Origin: Streptomyces rimosus subsp. rimosus
GTDB taxonomy: Bacteria; Actinomycetota; Actinomycetes; Streptomycetales; Streptomycetaceae
Direction of reading: 5' to 3'
Length of the DNA: 64,000 bases
NCBI RefSeq assembly: GCF_000720725.1
Contig: NZ_JOCQ01000046.1
Location: 1 to 64,000 of the forward strand
Shown: positions 23,700-32,470 of the stretch, one piece after another
How the letters are laid out: the number at the start of each line of letters is the position of its first letter
How positions within the stretch are numbered: position 1 is the first letter of the stretch
Made by a program: the position numbers and the translations under genes
Notes under the pieces: generated by a model
Told to the model about the DNA's origin: nothing
The model's input: only the letters and a program-made list of their open reading frames with translations
Databases searched by the model: none

Positions 23700-23789
23700 G
23701 CCCGGTGAACCGGCACCCGCGACCCCCGTACCGCACCGCCCGGGACCACCCGCCCGGGCCGGGACGGCCACGGTCGCAGCCCCACGCGA

Positions 23790-23821
23790 GAGCGCCCCAG
23801 GACCACGGTCCCGGGGCGCTC
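23790..23821. terminator. Bidirectional terminator between SLT and permease genes
   Basis: GAGCGCCCC...GGGGCGCTC outer stem with inner GGACC/GGTCC forms one long hairpin between convergent genes. Confidence 0.75.
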
Positions 23822-23853
23822 CGTCGTATCCGGCAAAGCCGTGTACGGGCAGG

Positions 23854-25305
23854 TCACAGCCGCTTTCCGCGGTCCTCCGGGGTGTCGGTCCCCCGCTCCG
23901 CCCCCGCCAGCTCGGAGCGCCGGTAGGAGTACCCGAAGTAGATGACCAGGCCGATCAGGAACCACACCGCGAAGCGCACCCAGGTCTGCCACTCCAGGAA
24001 CGTGATCAGCCAGAGCGAGAAGACCACCCCGACCGCGGGCACCACCGGCATGCCGGGCGTGCGGAACGTGCGCGGCAGGTCGGGCCGCTTGTAGCGCAGC
24101 ACGATCACCGAGACGCACACCACCACGAACGCCAGCAGGATGCCGATGTTGGTCAGCTCGGCGGCCTCGCCGATCGGCAGGAAGCCCGCGATGGCGGCGG
24201 AGGCCACGCCCACGATCCAGGTCACCCGGGTGGGCACGTGCCGCCGCGGATGGGTCTTGGCGAACCATTTCGGCAGCAGCCCGTCGCGGCTCATCGAGAA
24301 CCACACCCGGGTAACACCCAGCATGAAGGTGAACATCACCGTGAGAATGCCGATGATCGCGCCCACCGCGATCACATCGGCCAGGCTGCTCAGCCCCACC
24401 GACTTGAACGCCGTGGAGAAGCCGCTCTCCGGGTCGATGTCCCGGTAGTTCTGCATGCCGGTGAGCACCAGGCAGGCCAGCACGTACAGCACCATCGAGA
24501 TCAGCAGCGAGTACAGGATCGCCTTCGGCATATGGCGCTGGGCGTCCTTCGACTCCTCCGCCGCGGTGCTCATGGCGTCATACCCGAACACGGCGAAGAA
24601 GACCGTGGCCGCGCCCGTGAAGGCACCGCTGACGCCGAAGGGGAAGAACGGCGTGTAGTTCCCCGTCTTGATGTGGAAGAAGCCCACCCCGACCACCAGC
24701 AGCACCACCAGGACCTTCAGGCCCACGACGATCGTCTCGAAGCGCGCCGCGTTCTTGATGCCCAGGGTCAGCAGATACGCGATGAGCAGGCACAGTGCCG
24801 CGGCGAACAGGTCCACCCGGTGCCCCTCGCCGGTCCCCGGCGCCCCCAGCATCCAGGCGGGCAGCTCCACCCCCATTTCGCCGAGCAGGAAACTGAAATA
24901 GCCGGAGATGCCGATCGCGACCACCGCCACGATCGCCGTGTACTCCAGCAGCAGGTCCCAGCCGATGAACCAGCCCGCCAGCTCGCCGAGCACCGCGTAA
25001 CCGTAGGTGTACGCCGAGCCCGCCCTCGGGATGAGTCCGGCGAACTCCGCGTACGAGAACGCCGCCGCGGCGCTGGCCACGCCCGCCACCAGGAAGGACA
25101 GCAGGACGGCGGGTCCCGCCTTGCCGTTGGCGACGGTCCCGGCCAGCGTGAAGATGCCCGCGCCGATGATGCCGCCGACGCCGATGGCCGTCAGCTGCCA
25201 CAGCCCGAGCACCCGGTTGAGCTGTTCGCCCGAGCCGCCTTCCGTCTCCTGGATGAGTTCGATCGGTTTACGCCGCCACACTCCCTGCCCCGCGCGCATG
25301 CCCAC
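23854..25305 (-). CDS. APC-family amino acid permease (cationic amino acid transporter-like)
   Basis: 483 residues with about 12-13 hydrophobic helices. The first helix has the APC signature GVGGIIGAGIFTLAG, followed by FSYAEFAGLIPRAGSAYTYGYA and a GYDAMSTAAEESKDAQRHMP segment typical of the CAT (basic amino acid) branch. The C-terminal helices end in VIYFGYSYRRSEL before a charged tail. Uptake of arginine, lysine or a polyamine-like substrate by proton symport is the family's usual role. GTG 25305 has AGGA six bases upstream; ATG 25299 is an alternative. Divergent from dodecin across 164 bases. Confidence 0.92.
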   Translation of the reverse strand: MGMRAGQGVWRRKPIELIQETEGGSGEQLNRVLGLWQLTAIGVGGIIGAGIFTLAGTVANGKAGPAVLLSFLVAGVASAAAAFSYAEFAGLIPRAGSAYTYGYAVLGELAGWFIGWDLLLEYTAIVAVVAIGISGYFSFLLGEMGVELPAWMLGAPGTGEGHRVDLFAAALCLLIAYLLTLGIKNAARFETIVVGLKVLVVLLVVGVGFFHIKTGNYTPFFPFGVSGAFTGAATVFFAVFGYDAMSTAAEESKDAQRHMPKAILYSLLISMVLYVLACLVLTGMQNYRDIDPESGFSTAFKSVGLSSLADVIAVGAIIGILTVMFTFMLGVTRVWFSMSRDGLLPKWFAKTHPRRHVPTRVTWIVGVASAAIAGFLPIGEAAELTNIGILLAFVVVCVSVIVLRYKRPDLPRTFRTPGMPVVPAVGVVFSLWLITFLEWQTWVRFAVWFLIGLVIYFGYSYRRSELAGAERGTDTPEDRGKRL

Positions 25306-25469
25306 ACCACTTCCTCTCCGTCGTCCCCCGACGGCCGATCATCATGGCCCTTCGGGGGCGGCAGGGGAAGGAGATCCTTCGGCGGGGCGGAGTGGAACCG
25401 GGGAATCCGGGCACCCGGGGCGTGAGCACGGACAGTCGGCTCGTACACCGGCAGGCTGAAGGAGCGGTC

Positions 25470-25691
25470 ATGACGAATCACACGTACCGGGTGACGGAGA
25501 TCGTGGGCACGTCCCCGGAGGGCGTGGACGCCGCGATCCGCAACGGCGTCCAGCGCGCGGCCCAGACGTTGCGCGGCCTTGATTGGTTCGAGGTCAAGGA
25601 GGTGCGCGGCCACATCGTCGACGGGGCGATCGAGCACTTCCAGGTCGGGCTGAAGGTCGGCTTCCGGCTGGAGGACGCCGAGCAGGGCTGA
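25470..25691 (+). CDS. Dodecin (flavin-storage protein)
   Basis: 73 residues, matching the normal dodecin size. Motifs YRVTEIVGTSPEG, GVQRAAQTLRGLDWFEVKEVRGHI and FQVGLKVGFRLED are diagnostic; the Trp in LDWFEV stacks on bound flavin. Dodecin forms a hollow 12-mer that stores riboflavin, FMN or CoA-related ligands in the cytosol. ATG follows GAAGGAG. Confidence 0.97.
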   Translation: MTNHTYRVTEIVGTSPEGVDAAIRNGVQRAAQTLRGLDWFEVKEVRGHIVDGAIEHFQVGLKVGFRLEDAEQG

Positions 25692-25756
25692 CACGGGCCC
25701 GCGGCACCCGCCCGGACCTGGGGCCGGGCGGGCGCCGTGCCGTTGAAGACCCGGGG

Positions 25757-26635
25757 TCACGAGTACCGGGTGACCAGGCCCCGGCGGCGGAACGAGGCCA
25801 GCATCCGGCCCAGGAAGAACAGGGCCAGGACCAGCAGCGCGGCGGTGCCCAGGGTGGCCACGGCCAGCTCGTGCCACGGCGTGGGCCCGTCCCCGGTCAG
25901 CGCGCGCCCGGCCGCGAAGACATGGGTGGTCGGCAGGGCCTCGGCGACCGGGCGGAGCGGCGCCGGGAGGGTCGAGACCGGATAGAACACCCCGGACAGG
26001 GGCATCACCACCGACAGCCCGCCCCAGACCAGGGCTTCGGCGCCGCTGCCGTAGCGCAGCACCAGACCCACCACCGCGAGGGCCACCGCCCAGCCGCAGA
26101 GCAGCAGCAGCGCCGCGACGGGGATCAAGCCCAGCCCCAGCGTCGTCACGTCGAAGGCGTACGCGGCGAAGGCCAGCGAGGCCACGGCGAGGGTGCTCAG
26201 CGCCGTACGGACAAGGGCGAAGAGGCCTACCCCGGCCAGGTACTCCCAGCCGCGCAGCGGGGTGGTGAGCAGCCCGATCACATTGCGTGACCAGGTCTCC
26301 TCCAGGAAGCCGGTGGCCAGGGAGATCTGCGTCTGGTGGACCAGGTGCCACAGCACGGTGCCGCTGAGCAGGAAGACCGCGAGCGTGGGGGCGGTGCCCA
26401 GCTCCGCGGAGCCCCCGCCCGCCCCCGTACCGCCGCCGGCCGCCTTCGCGGCGAACAGGCCGATCGAGCCGTACAGCAGCGTGTCGACGACCGGCCAGAC
26501 CAGCACGTCGAAGATCCGGTGCGGGCTGCGGCGCAGCACCAGCCAGTGGCGGCGGGCGACCGCGCCGACGCGGTGCGCACTGGCCGCGGCGGGACCGCGC
26601 AGCTCGCGCAGGTCCGGGGCCTCGGTGGCACTCAT
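25757..26635 (-). CDS. ABC-2 type transporter permease
   Basis: About 292 residues with six predicted membrane helices: VLVWPVVDTLLYGSIGLF, TLAVFLLSGTVLWHLV, the helix pair around LSTLAVASLAFAAYAF and LGLIPVAALLLLCGWAVAL, VWGGLSVVMPLSGVFYPV, and a last one near LGTAALLVLALFFLG. A Gly-rich loop lies near residue 75. The pattern SGVFYPVSTLP is typical of ABC-2 exporters. Its ATG overlaps the stop of the ATPase gene (ATGA), so they form one exporter. Last gene of the six-gene reverse operon. Confidence 0.92.
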   Translation of the reverse strand: MSATEAPDLRELRGPAAASAHRVGAVARRHWLVLRRSPHRIFDVLVWPVVDTLLYGSIGLFAAKAAGGGTGAGGGSAELGTAPTLAVFLLSGTVLWHLVHQTQISLATGFLEETWSRNVIGLLTTPLRGWEYLAGVGLFALVRTALSTLAVASLAFAAYAFDVTTLGLGLIPVAALLLLCGWAVALAVVGLVLRYGSGAEALVWGGLSVVMPLSGVFYPVSTLPAPLRPVAEALPTTHVFAAGRALTGDGPTPWHELAVATLGTAALLVLALFFLGRMLASFRRRGLVTRYS

Positions 26636-27411
26636 ACGGCACCGGCCCCTTCCCGGTCCCGCCCGGCGCGCTCGCGGTCCCGTTCCTCCGCCAAGTGCAG
26701 GAAGACTCCTTCCAGGTCCTGTTGCGCGTACTGCCGCGCCACCTCCTCCGGAGTGCCGTCCGCGGTCACCCGCCCGGCCGCCAGGAACACCACCCGCTCG
26801 CACAGCCGCTCCACCTCGACCATGTCGTGGCTGGTGACCAGCAGCGCGGTGCCGTGCCGGGCGCACAGGTCCAGCAGGCCGGTGCGTACCCGCAGGGCGA
26901 TGTCCGGGTCCAGCGCCGCGGTGGGCTCGTCCAGGACCAGCAGCCGGGGTGTGTGCAGGGACGCCTTGGCGATGCCGACCAGGGTGCGCTGGCCGCTGGA
27001 CAGCTCGGTGCCGATGGCGGAGGCCAGGTGGCCGATGCCGAAGTGCTCCAGGGCGTTCTCCACCGCCGCGCGCGGGGCGCGCAGCCCGTACAGGTCCGCG
27101 TACAGCCGCAGGTACTCGCGAACCCGCAGCCGGTCGGGCAGCGGCAGATAACCGGCCGCGAAGCCGACGCCGCGCATGGCGGCCGACCGCCCGGCGGGCA
27201 CCCGGTGGCCCAGGACGTGGACGCTGCCGGCGTCCGGCTCGACCGCGCCCAGGCACATCAGCAGCGTGGTGGTCTTGCCCGCGCCGTTCGGGCCGAGCAG
27301 ACCGACCCGCTCGCCCTCGCGCACGACCAGCCGCACGCCGTCCACGACCCGGCCCCGGCGGTACTCCTTGACCAGACCGTGCGCCTCCAGGACGGGCGGC
27401 GGCGCGGTCAC
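26632..27411 (-). CDS. ABC transporter ATP-binding protein
   Basis: 259 residues. Walker A GPNGAGKTT, signature LSSGQRTLVGIAKA (a variant of LSGGQ), Walker B RLLVLDEPTAALDPD, and the switch His in VTSHDM. Related to the DrrA/CcmA-type export ATPases. GTG start overlaps the stop of the PIG-L gene (GTGA). Powers the downstream permease; substrate is likely the product of the co-transcribed enzymes, but no direct evidence exists in the sequence. Confidence 0.95.
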   Translation of the reverse strand: MTAPPPVLEAHGLVKEYRRGRVVDGVRLVVREGERVGLLGPNGAGKTTTLLMCLGAVEPDAGSVHVLGHRVPAGRSAAMRGVGFAAGYLPLPDRLRVREYLRLYADLYGLRAPRAAVENALEHFGIGHLASAIGTELSSGQRTLVGIAKASLHTPRLLVLDEPTAALDPDIALRVRTGLLDLCARHGTALLVTSHDMVEVERLCERVVFLAAGRVTADGTPEEVARQYAQQDLEGVFLHLAEERDRERAGRDREGAGAV

Positions 27412-28166
27412 GCGTCCGCCCCGGCGGGCTGCGGGCGGCGTACCGTCGACCAGACGCGCTCGGCGCGCAGTGGCCCGCGCCGGGCCAGCACACTTCCGTG
27501 GTCGGCGGCCAGCGGCGCGAGCTGCGAGCCGTAGCAGAGCACCGCCTCCCGCTTGCGGGCCCACTCGGCATCGTCCAGCACGAGATCGTGGGCGACATCG
27601 AGGTCGTAGCGGGTCAGCAGGTCCTGGTAGGAAAGCCCGTACGTCGGGTCGTCGCCGAGGGCGCGGTCGGTGTCCGGGGTGCCCCACTCGGGCAGGTGGC
27701 CGGTGTACGGGAGGTCGGCGTACAGCAGCGGCAGCGGCGCGCCCAGCCCGTCCAGGACGCGCAGGGCGCGGTCGCGCACCCGCGTGTGGTCGGGCTGGTT
27801 GGTGCCGATGGGCAGCAGGACGAGCGGGAAAGGTGTCGGCAGGGCGCTCAAGTAGGCGTCTATGCCCGTCAGTTCGTCGCCTGTGCCGTAGGGGCCGTCG
27901 GGGTGGTCCAGGACGGCCTGGTCCACGCCGAGCAGGTCCGCGGCCCGCGCGTCCTCGGCGAGCCGGGCGCGGTGGGCCTCGGCGGCGGTGGAGAAGCCGC
28001 AGGTGCTGTCCCACCAGGAGACGGCGTGCTGGGCGGCGGGCGCGCCGCCGAAGACGGTCACCACGGTGACGGGGGCGGGAAGCCGGGGGATCAGACCGGC
28101 CAGGGAGAGGGCGGCGTCGTCGAAGTGCGGGGAGAGGATGACGGTGCGTGGCGGGGGAGGCGTCAT
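27408..28166 (-). CDS. PIG-L/LmbE-family deacetylase
   Basis: 252 residues. Zinc-binding motifs are SPHFDDAALS near residue 12 and NQPDHTRVRD near residue 125, the two metal sites of PIG-L deacetylases, which remove N-acetyl groups from GlcNAc-containing small molecules (mycothiol, bacillithiol, teicoplanin, GPI precursors). The C-terminal part (REAVLCYGSQLAPL) keeps the family's usual YxSQ-like ending. Located between a DUF1796 gene and an exporter ATPase. Housekeeping mycothiol deacetylase MshB is expected elsewhere, so this copy probably acts on a cluster-specific substrate. Confidence 0.9.
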   Translation of the reverse strand: MTPPPPRTVILSPHFDDAALSLAGLIPRLPAPVTVVTVFGGAPAAQHAVSWWDSTCGFSTAAEAHRARLAEDARAADLLGVDQAVLDHPDGPYGTGDELTGIDAYLSALPTPFPLVLLPIGTNQPDHTRVRDRALRVLDGLGAPLPLLYADLPYTGHLPEWGTPDTDRALGDDPTYGLSYQDLLTRYDLDVAHDLVLDDAEWARKREAVLCYGSQLAPLAADHGSVLARRGPLRAERVWSTVRRPQPAGADA

Positions 28167-28203
28167 GCGGGTTCCTTAGCGCGAGGTTCTTGGTGCGGGT
28201 TCC

Positions 28204-28830
28204 TTAGTGCGAGGGCGGTGCGGTGGTGAGTACGGGGGCGAGGGCCGCGTCCCACGCGGCGTCGTCGCCCTGCCAGCGGCCGGGCGCGGCGGCGACGGTG
28301 CCCCAGGTGATGCCGGGTCCGAGCCGGCCGGCGTCCGGCGGTGCGGTGCGGCGCAGCCAGTGCAGGTCGAAGCGGTGGCCGGGGTGCTGGGCCGCGAGCA
28401 CCGCGCGGAGCCGGCGCAGGTCGGCGGCGGTCAGCTCGTCCCAGGCGTCGTGGTGGACGTACAGCACCCGCGCGCCGGAGCCGGCCAGCTCCCGCCAGCG
28501 CCCGGCCAGTGCGGAGAACTTGGCCTGTACGCGCGGAAGTTGGTCGTCGATGTCGCGCTGGGTGACGGGTGTCCCGGCTCCGGCCGCGGGGTGGAACTCG
28601 TGGTAGAAGCGGATGTCGCTGCCGCGGTCCAGCGCGCACCGCCCCTCGTCGAACGGCTCGACCAGGCCGGGGCGCAGCACGTTGCGGAAGTCGTCCGCGA
28701 CGGCCTCCACCACCGACTCGAAGTCGAGGTCCAGCCAGTCGAAGAAGTGGGCGCGGGTGACACCGGTGATACGGCGGATCTGGTACGTGGACTCGCAGTG
28801 GTAGCCGAGGCCCACGCAGTGGTCGTACAC
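28204..28830 (-). CDS. DUF1796 family protein, putative papain-like cysteine peptidase fold
   Basis: About 208 residues from GTG 28830. The family signature begins at once: YDHCVGLGYHCESTYQIRR, then AHFFDWLDLDFESV, FYHEFHP and VLYVHHDAWDELT. DUF1796 proteins have a conserved Cys/His set and are annotated as putative cysteine peptidases; their real role is unknown and they often occur near glycosyltransferases or surface-glycan genes. Start choice: GTG 28830 has AAGGAG eight bases upstream. ATG 28941 overlaps the GH3 stop (ATGA) and would add 37 residues encoded partly by three 21-bp repeats. Confidence 0.8.
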   Translation of the reverse strand: MYDHCVGLGYHCESTYQIRRITGVTRAHFFDWLDLDFESVVEAVADDFRNVLRPGLVEPFDEGRCALDRGSDIRFYHEFHPAAGAGTPVTQRDIDDQLPRVQAKFSALAGRWRELAGSGARVLYVHHDAWDELTAADLRRLRAVLAAQHPGHRFDLHWLRRTAPPDAGRLGPGITWGTVAAAPGRWQGDDAAWDAALAPVLTTAPPSH

Positions 28831-28840
28831 GCTGCTCACT

Positions 28841-28903
28841 CCTTGTCCGTGCCCGGTCGCCCCTTGTCCGCACCCGGTCGTCCCCTGTCCGCGCCCGGTC
28901 GCG
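28841..28903. repeat. Three 21-bp tandem repeats
   Basis: Units 28841-28861, 28862-28882 and 28883-28903 share CC(T/C)TGTCCGNNCCCGGTCGNC. On the minus strand each would encode seven residues of the type TGxGQGA if the longer DUF1796 start is used. A unit length divisible by three favours translation, but the repeats may also simply be the spacer carrying the ribosome site. Confidence 0.75.
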
Positions 28904-28937
28904 CGGTCCGTGCCCCCGGCCGGGAGGCGGACGCCGG

Positions 28938-30446
28938 TCATGTGCGCAGCGGGCCGCGCCAGGTGCGGCCCGACAGGTACTCCGCCGCCGCGGTGGCGTT
29001 GGCCAGCCCGGCGCCCCGGGTGAACAGCGTCGTCGGGACGTCGTCGGGCAGCGGCCGGGCCGGGGCCAGGCCCATGTCCACGGTGATCAGATCCGGGCGC
29101 CGGGACCGCAGCGCCCGCAGGACGGCGCGCTGCCAGGGGTCGCGCTCCGCGTCCCGGACCACCACCGCGAGCGCGCCGCCGTCGTCCGGAGGCAGACCGG
29201 CCGCGGACGGCTCGGCGCCCGGCGCCACGTCGGTGGCGGAGGCCAGCGCCCCGAGGCCCCGGAGCGGGGCGTCCAGCCCCCACGGCGCCTCGCCCACCGC
29301 CATGTTGGCCACGGTCGCCAGCCGTACGGTGTGCACCCGGCGCCCGTCGGCCGCCCGGGGGACGCCGTGCACGAGCAGGGCGCGGCGGGCGGCGACCAGA
29401 CCGACGGGAGCGCCGCCGGACAGCCGCGGCCCGGCGTACGCTCCGGCGCGCCGGGCCGGGTCGGCCCAGGCCCGCAGCGACGCCACCCGGCAGGCGGCCT
29501 CCGCCACCCGCTCCAGGGTCAGCGTTCCCCGGACCAGCGCCTCCTGGACGGCGTCGTGCACCTCGGGCAGCAGCTTCTCGCCGTCGGTCGCGCCGAGCAC
29601 CACGAGGTCGGCGCCCGCGGCCAGCGCGGCGACCGCGGCACCGCCGTACCCCCAGCGCCGCACGATCGGCGCCATCTCCAGCGCGTCGGTCATCACCACG
29701 CCCCGGTAGCCGAGCCGCTCGCGCAGCAGGCCGGTGACGATCCGGCGGCTCAGCGTCGCGGGCAGGCCGTCCAGGCGCGAGAGCCGGATGTGACCGGTCA
29801 TCACCGCCTTGACACCGGCCGCGATGCCGGCGCGGAACGGAGGCAGGTCCAGCGCCTCCAGGGACGCGGCGTCCCGGTCGATGTCCGGCAGCGCGGAATG
29901 CGAGTCGGTACGGGTGTCGCCGTGGCCCGGGAAGTGCTTGACGGTGGCGGCCACGCCCAGTTCCTGGAGGCCCTGGACACACGCGGCGGTATGGCGGGCC
30001 ACGAGGTCCGGCCGGTCGCCGAAGGAGCGGACGCCGATGATGGGGTTGTCCGGGCGCGAGTTGACGTCGGCGCAGGGCGCCAGGCAGAGGTTGACGCCCT
30101 CGGCCCGCAGGTCGTGGGCGATCGCCGCGCCCACCTGCCGGGTGAGCGCTACGTCGTCCACGGCTCCGAGGGCGTGGTTGCCCGGGTGGACGCTGCCCCG
30201 GCGGTAGTCGAGCCGGGTCACGTCACCGCCCTCCTCGTCCAGCGCGATCAGCAGGTCCGGGCGGGCCGCGCGGAGCGGCCCGGTGACCTCCTCGCGCAAC
30301 GACCCGGCGCCCGGCGGGAAGTTGGTCCCGAACAGGCCGACGCCCGCCAGTCCCTCGTCCGCCGCGCGCAGAATCCAGTCGGCGGGCGAACGGCCCGCGT
30401 AGGCGGGGAGCAGGCAGGCGTTGACCAGGGCTGTGTCGGCGCGCAT
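28938..30446 (-). CDS. Glycoside hydrolase family 3 protein, NagZ-like
   Basis: About 502 residues. The N-terminal TIM barrel has the NagZ pattern: IALDEEGGDVTRLDY, VNLCLAPCADVNSRPDNPIIGVRSFG, the catalytic-loop His in ATVKHFPGHGDT and the nucleophile Asp in VVMTDALEM. A second alpha/beta domain of about 170 residues follows. No signal peptide, so it works in the cytosol, unlike secreted beta-hexosaminidases. The expected activity is removal of N-acetylhexosamine from a glycoconjugate. ATG 30446 follows GGAAGG. Overlap with the DUF1796 frame supports one operon with PIG-L and the exporter. Confidence 0.9.
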   Translation of the reverse strand: MRADTALVNACLLPAYAGRSPADWILRAADEGLAGVGLFGTNFPPGAGSLREEVTGPLRAARPDLLIALDEEGGDVTRLDYRRGSVHPGNHALGAVDDVALTRQVGAAIAHDLRAEGVNLCLAPCADVNSRPDNPIIGVRSFGDRPDLVARHTAACVQGLQELGVAATVKHFPGHGDTRTDSHSALPDIDRDAASLEALDLPPFRAGIAAGVKAVMTGHIRLSRLDGLPATLSRRIVTGLLRERLGYRGVVMTDALEMAPIVRRWGYGGAAVAALAAGADLVVLGATDGEKLLPEVHDAVQEALVRGTLTLERVAEAACRVASLRAWADPARRAGAYAGPRLSGGAPVGLVAARRALLVHGVPRAADGRRVHTVRLATVANMAVGEAPWGLDAPLRGLGALASATDVAPGAEPSAAGLPPDDGGALAVVVRDAERDPWQRAVLRALRSRRPDLITVDMGLAPARPLPDDVPTTLFTRGAGLANATAAAEYLSGRTWRGPLRT

Positions 30447-30526
30447 GGAGGGCCTTCCGGTACGGGGGAACGGCGGCAGCCGTGCGGAACGGGACGGCGG
30501 TCGGGTGCGACCCGGTGGGGGATCTG

Positions 30527-31726
30527 TCAGCCGTCGGTGCGGCGCAGCACCAGCCCGACGCTGCCGCGCTTGCTCAGGTACGCCCGGCCGCCGCAGACCG
30601 TCTCCACCCGGGGCGCGACGAGCCGGGTCTCCTCGACCGTCCGCCACACCGCGGAGGCGGCGAGCCACGGCCGCAGCCGCGTCTCCAGCGCCTCCGGCTC
30701 CAGGGCGAGGAACAGCAGGTCGGTGGGCAGGTCGTCGAGGAGCGCCGGGTCCTGGCCGTAGTAGAGCATCTCGATCAGCAAGTACGCGGCCCCGGCCGGG
30801 CCGCCCTTGGCCAGCTCCGCCAGGTCCTCGGCGCCGATCCGGACGGCCGTGGCGCCGGTCTGCGCGGCGGTGAGCCGCGACCGGAAGTGCGGGTTGGGCT
30901 CGGTGGCATATACCGAGAAGCCGTCCGCCGCGAGCCGGGACGTCAACGCGCCCTCACAGGCGCCGACTTCCACCAGCGGCGGCCCGCCGGGCGCGCAGTG
31001 CCGCCGCACCCACGCGGCGGTCGCGTCCAGCCGCCGGGCCTCGTACGGCGACGTGGCGAACTCCCACGGGTCCACCACCGCGGCGGCCTCGTCGTCCAGG
31101 CTGGCCAGCAGCGCGAAGAGCCGTTCGCGCTCGTCGGGACCGGCGGCGAAGAACCGCTCGGCGGCCGGGATGCGGGGCGTCTGCACCATGAACTGGGGCG
31201 ACGGCGTGTCGAGCAGCCCGGCGGCCGCGCTGTTGACGAAGTCGAGTTTGGCGGCGACCTGTGCGCGGCCGAGCGGGCGGTCGAGGTCGCTGACGAACTG
31301 GAGGAAGGGGGAGTAGCCGACGGCGTGCCGCACGGTCAGCACCGGAGTGCTGCCGGCCTGCCCGGCGGCGTCCGCCAGTCCGGCGCAGGCGACGGCGGTG
31401 TCCCGGCCGACGCGGCCCCGGCTGCGCCGGTTGTCGGCGGGCGAGTGGGTCCACACGCGCGCCGAGTGGCCGTCGGCGGCGCGGCGTACGAGGTCGGCGA
31501 GGGCGTCGGGGCCGGGCGAGGCGGCGTCGTCCTCGGCGGACCGTACGTACGGCGTGAGCAGCGCGAGGCGTTCGGCGGGCGGCAGCCCGGCGGGCAGCGG
31601 GAGGATGTCGCCGCGGTCGGCGAGGACCACGGCGGCCGGGCCGCCGCCGGGGTCGGGGTCGGTCAGGACGGAGAGGAAGTCGAGGACGGCGTCCTCGACC
31701 CGGAGTACGACCACGATTTCGATCAT
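30527..31726 (-). CDS. Class I SAM-dependent methyltransferase with an unusual N-terminal domain
   Basis: 399 residues. The C-terminal 200 residues are a Rossmann methyltransferase of the NodS-like type: LVEVGACEGALTSRLAADG is motif I, YATEPNP motif II, and YLLIEMLYYGQDP motif IV. Residues 1-170 (IEIVVVLRVEDAVLDFL... VWTHSPADNRRSRGRVGRD) carry a string that recalls the second motif of PIG-L proteins, but the metal-binding HxDD motif is absent, so it may be a degenerate PIG-L domain or an unrelated partner. First gene of the six-gene reverse operon; 80 bases separate it from the GH3 gene. Substrate unknown. Confidence 0.8.
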   Translation of the reverse strand: MIEIVVVLRVEDAVLDFLSVLTDPDPGGGPAAVVLADRGDILPLPAGLPPAERLALLTPYVRSAEDDAASPGPDALADLVRRAADGHSARVWTHSPADNRRSRGRVGRDTAVACAGLADAAGQAGSTPVLTVRHAVGYSPFLQFVSDLDRPLGRAQVAAKLDFVNSAAAGLLDTPSPQFMVQTPRIPAAERFFAAGPDERERLFALLASLDDEAAAVVDPWEFATSPYEARRLDATAAWVRRHCAPGGPPLVEVGACEGALTSRLAADGFSVYATEPNPHFRSRLTAAQTGATAVRIGAEDLAELAKGGPAGAAYLLIEMLYYGQDPALLDDLPTDLLFLALEPEALETRLRPWLAASAVWRTVEETRLVAPRVETVCGGRAYLSKRGSVGLVLRRTDG

Positions 31727-31911
31727 GGACCGGTCCCAGGGGCAGAGCTGGCGGGGGAGCAAAGCGGGAACCGTACGGCCGGGTGCTCCGTACGGAAGGG
31801 ACCCTAGACCGCCCCTGCCCGTGTGGTCCAGACCAATATGGTTGAGGTTTGCATTTCGGTCGGCGGGGTGGCTGGAATTCGCCCTTGAGGCCAGGCTGCT
31901 CCGCAGTGCCG

Positions 31912-32373
31912 CTACGGAACCACCGTCACCGGCCACCGCCCCGCCTTGACCAGCCGTACCGCCACCGATCCCATGATCCGGTGCCCGGCGGACTCCGAGG
32001 CGCCCACCACCACGGCGTCCGCCGTCAGCTCGTCGGCCATCTGCACCATGCCCGAGTACGGGTCGCCGCGCAGCGTGTGGAACTCCCAGCGCAGGTCGTA
32101 CGTCCCGCGCACCCGCTCCGTCGCCGCGCGGATCTCCGTCATCAGCTCCTCGGCGACCTCGTTGGTGGCGTCCACGACCGGCGCCCCCATGGCGGCCCCG
32201 GCCGGCAGCACCGGCTGTACGTACACCAGGGCCAGCTTGGAGCCCTGCCGGCGGGCCAGCCCCGCCGCGTAGGCGGCGGCGCGCCACGACGAGTCCGACC
32301 CGTCGACGCCGACGACGATGACCTTCGGGCCGTCCGTACCGCGCTCGAACCGCGCGGGCGTGTTCTCCTCCAC
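31912..32373 (-). CDS. Universal stress protein (UspA family)
   Basis: 153 residues, one Usp domain. VIVVGVDGSDSSWRAAAYAAGLA at the N-terminus and the ATP-binding GASESAGHRIMGSVAVRLV near the C-terminus, ending in PVTVVP. Binds ATP and acts in stress adaptation. The GTG start has no ribosome site; GATAAC eight bases upstream could be a -10 giving a leaderless transcript. Lies downstream of the heme peroxidase gene, beyond a strong hairpin, so it is probably transcribed separately. Confidence 0.93.
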   Translation of the reverse strand: MEENTPARFERGTDGPKVIVVGVDGSDSSWRAAAYAAGLARRQGSKLALVYVQPVLPAGAAMGAPVVDATNEVAEELMTEIRAATERVRGTYDLRWEFHTLRGDPYSGMVQMADELTADAVVVGASESAGHRIMGSVAVRLVKAGRWPVTVVP

Positions 32374-32429
32374 GGGAGGAGGTTATCGGGCGCCTCCTGC
32401 CCTTTTTCCGCTGGGTTCCCGCCGGGCCC

Positions 32430-32460
32430 GCGCACCCCGGCCACCGCGGCCGGGGTGCGC
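32430..32460 (-). terminator. Hairpin terminator after the catalase/dioxygenase gene
   Basis: Perfect 13-bp stem GCGCACCCCGGCC (32430-32442) with GGCCGGGGTGCGC (32448-32460), five-base loop, ten bases beyond the stop codon; no T-tract. Confidence 0.65.
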
Positions 32461-32470
32461 GCCGGTCAGG

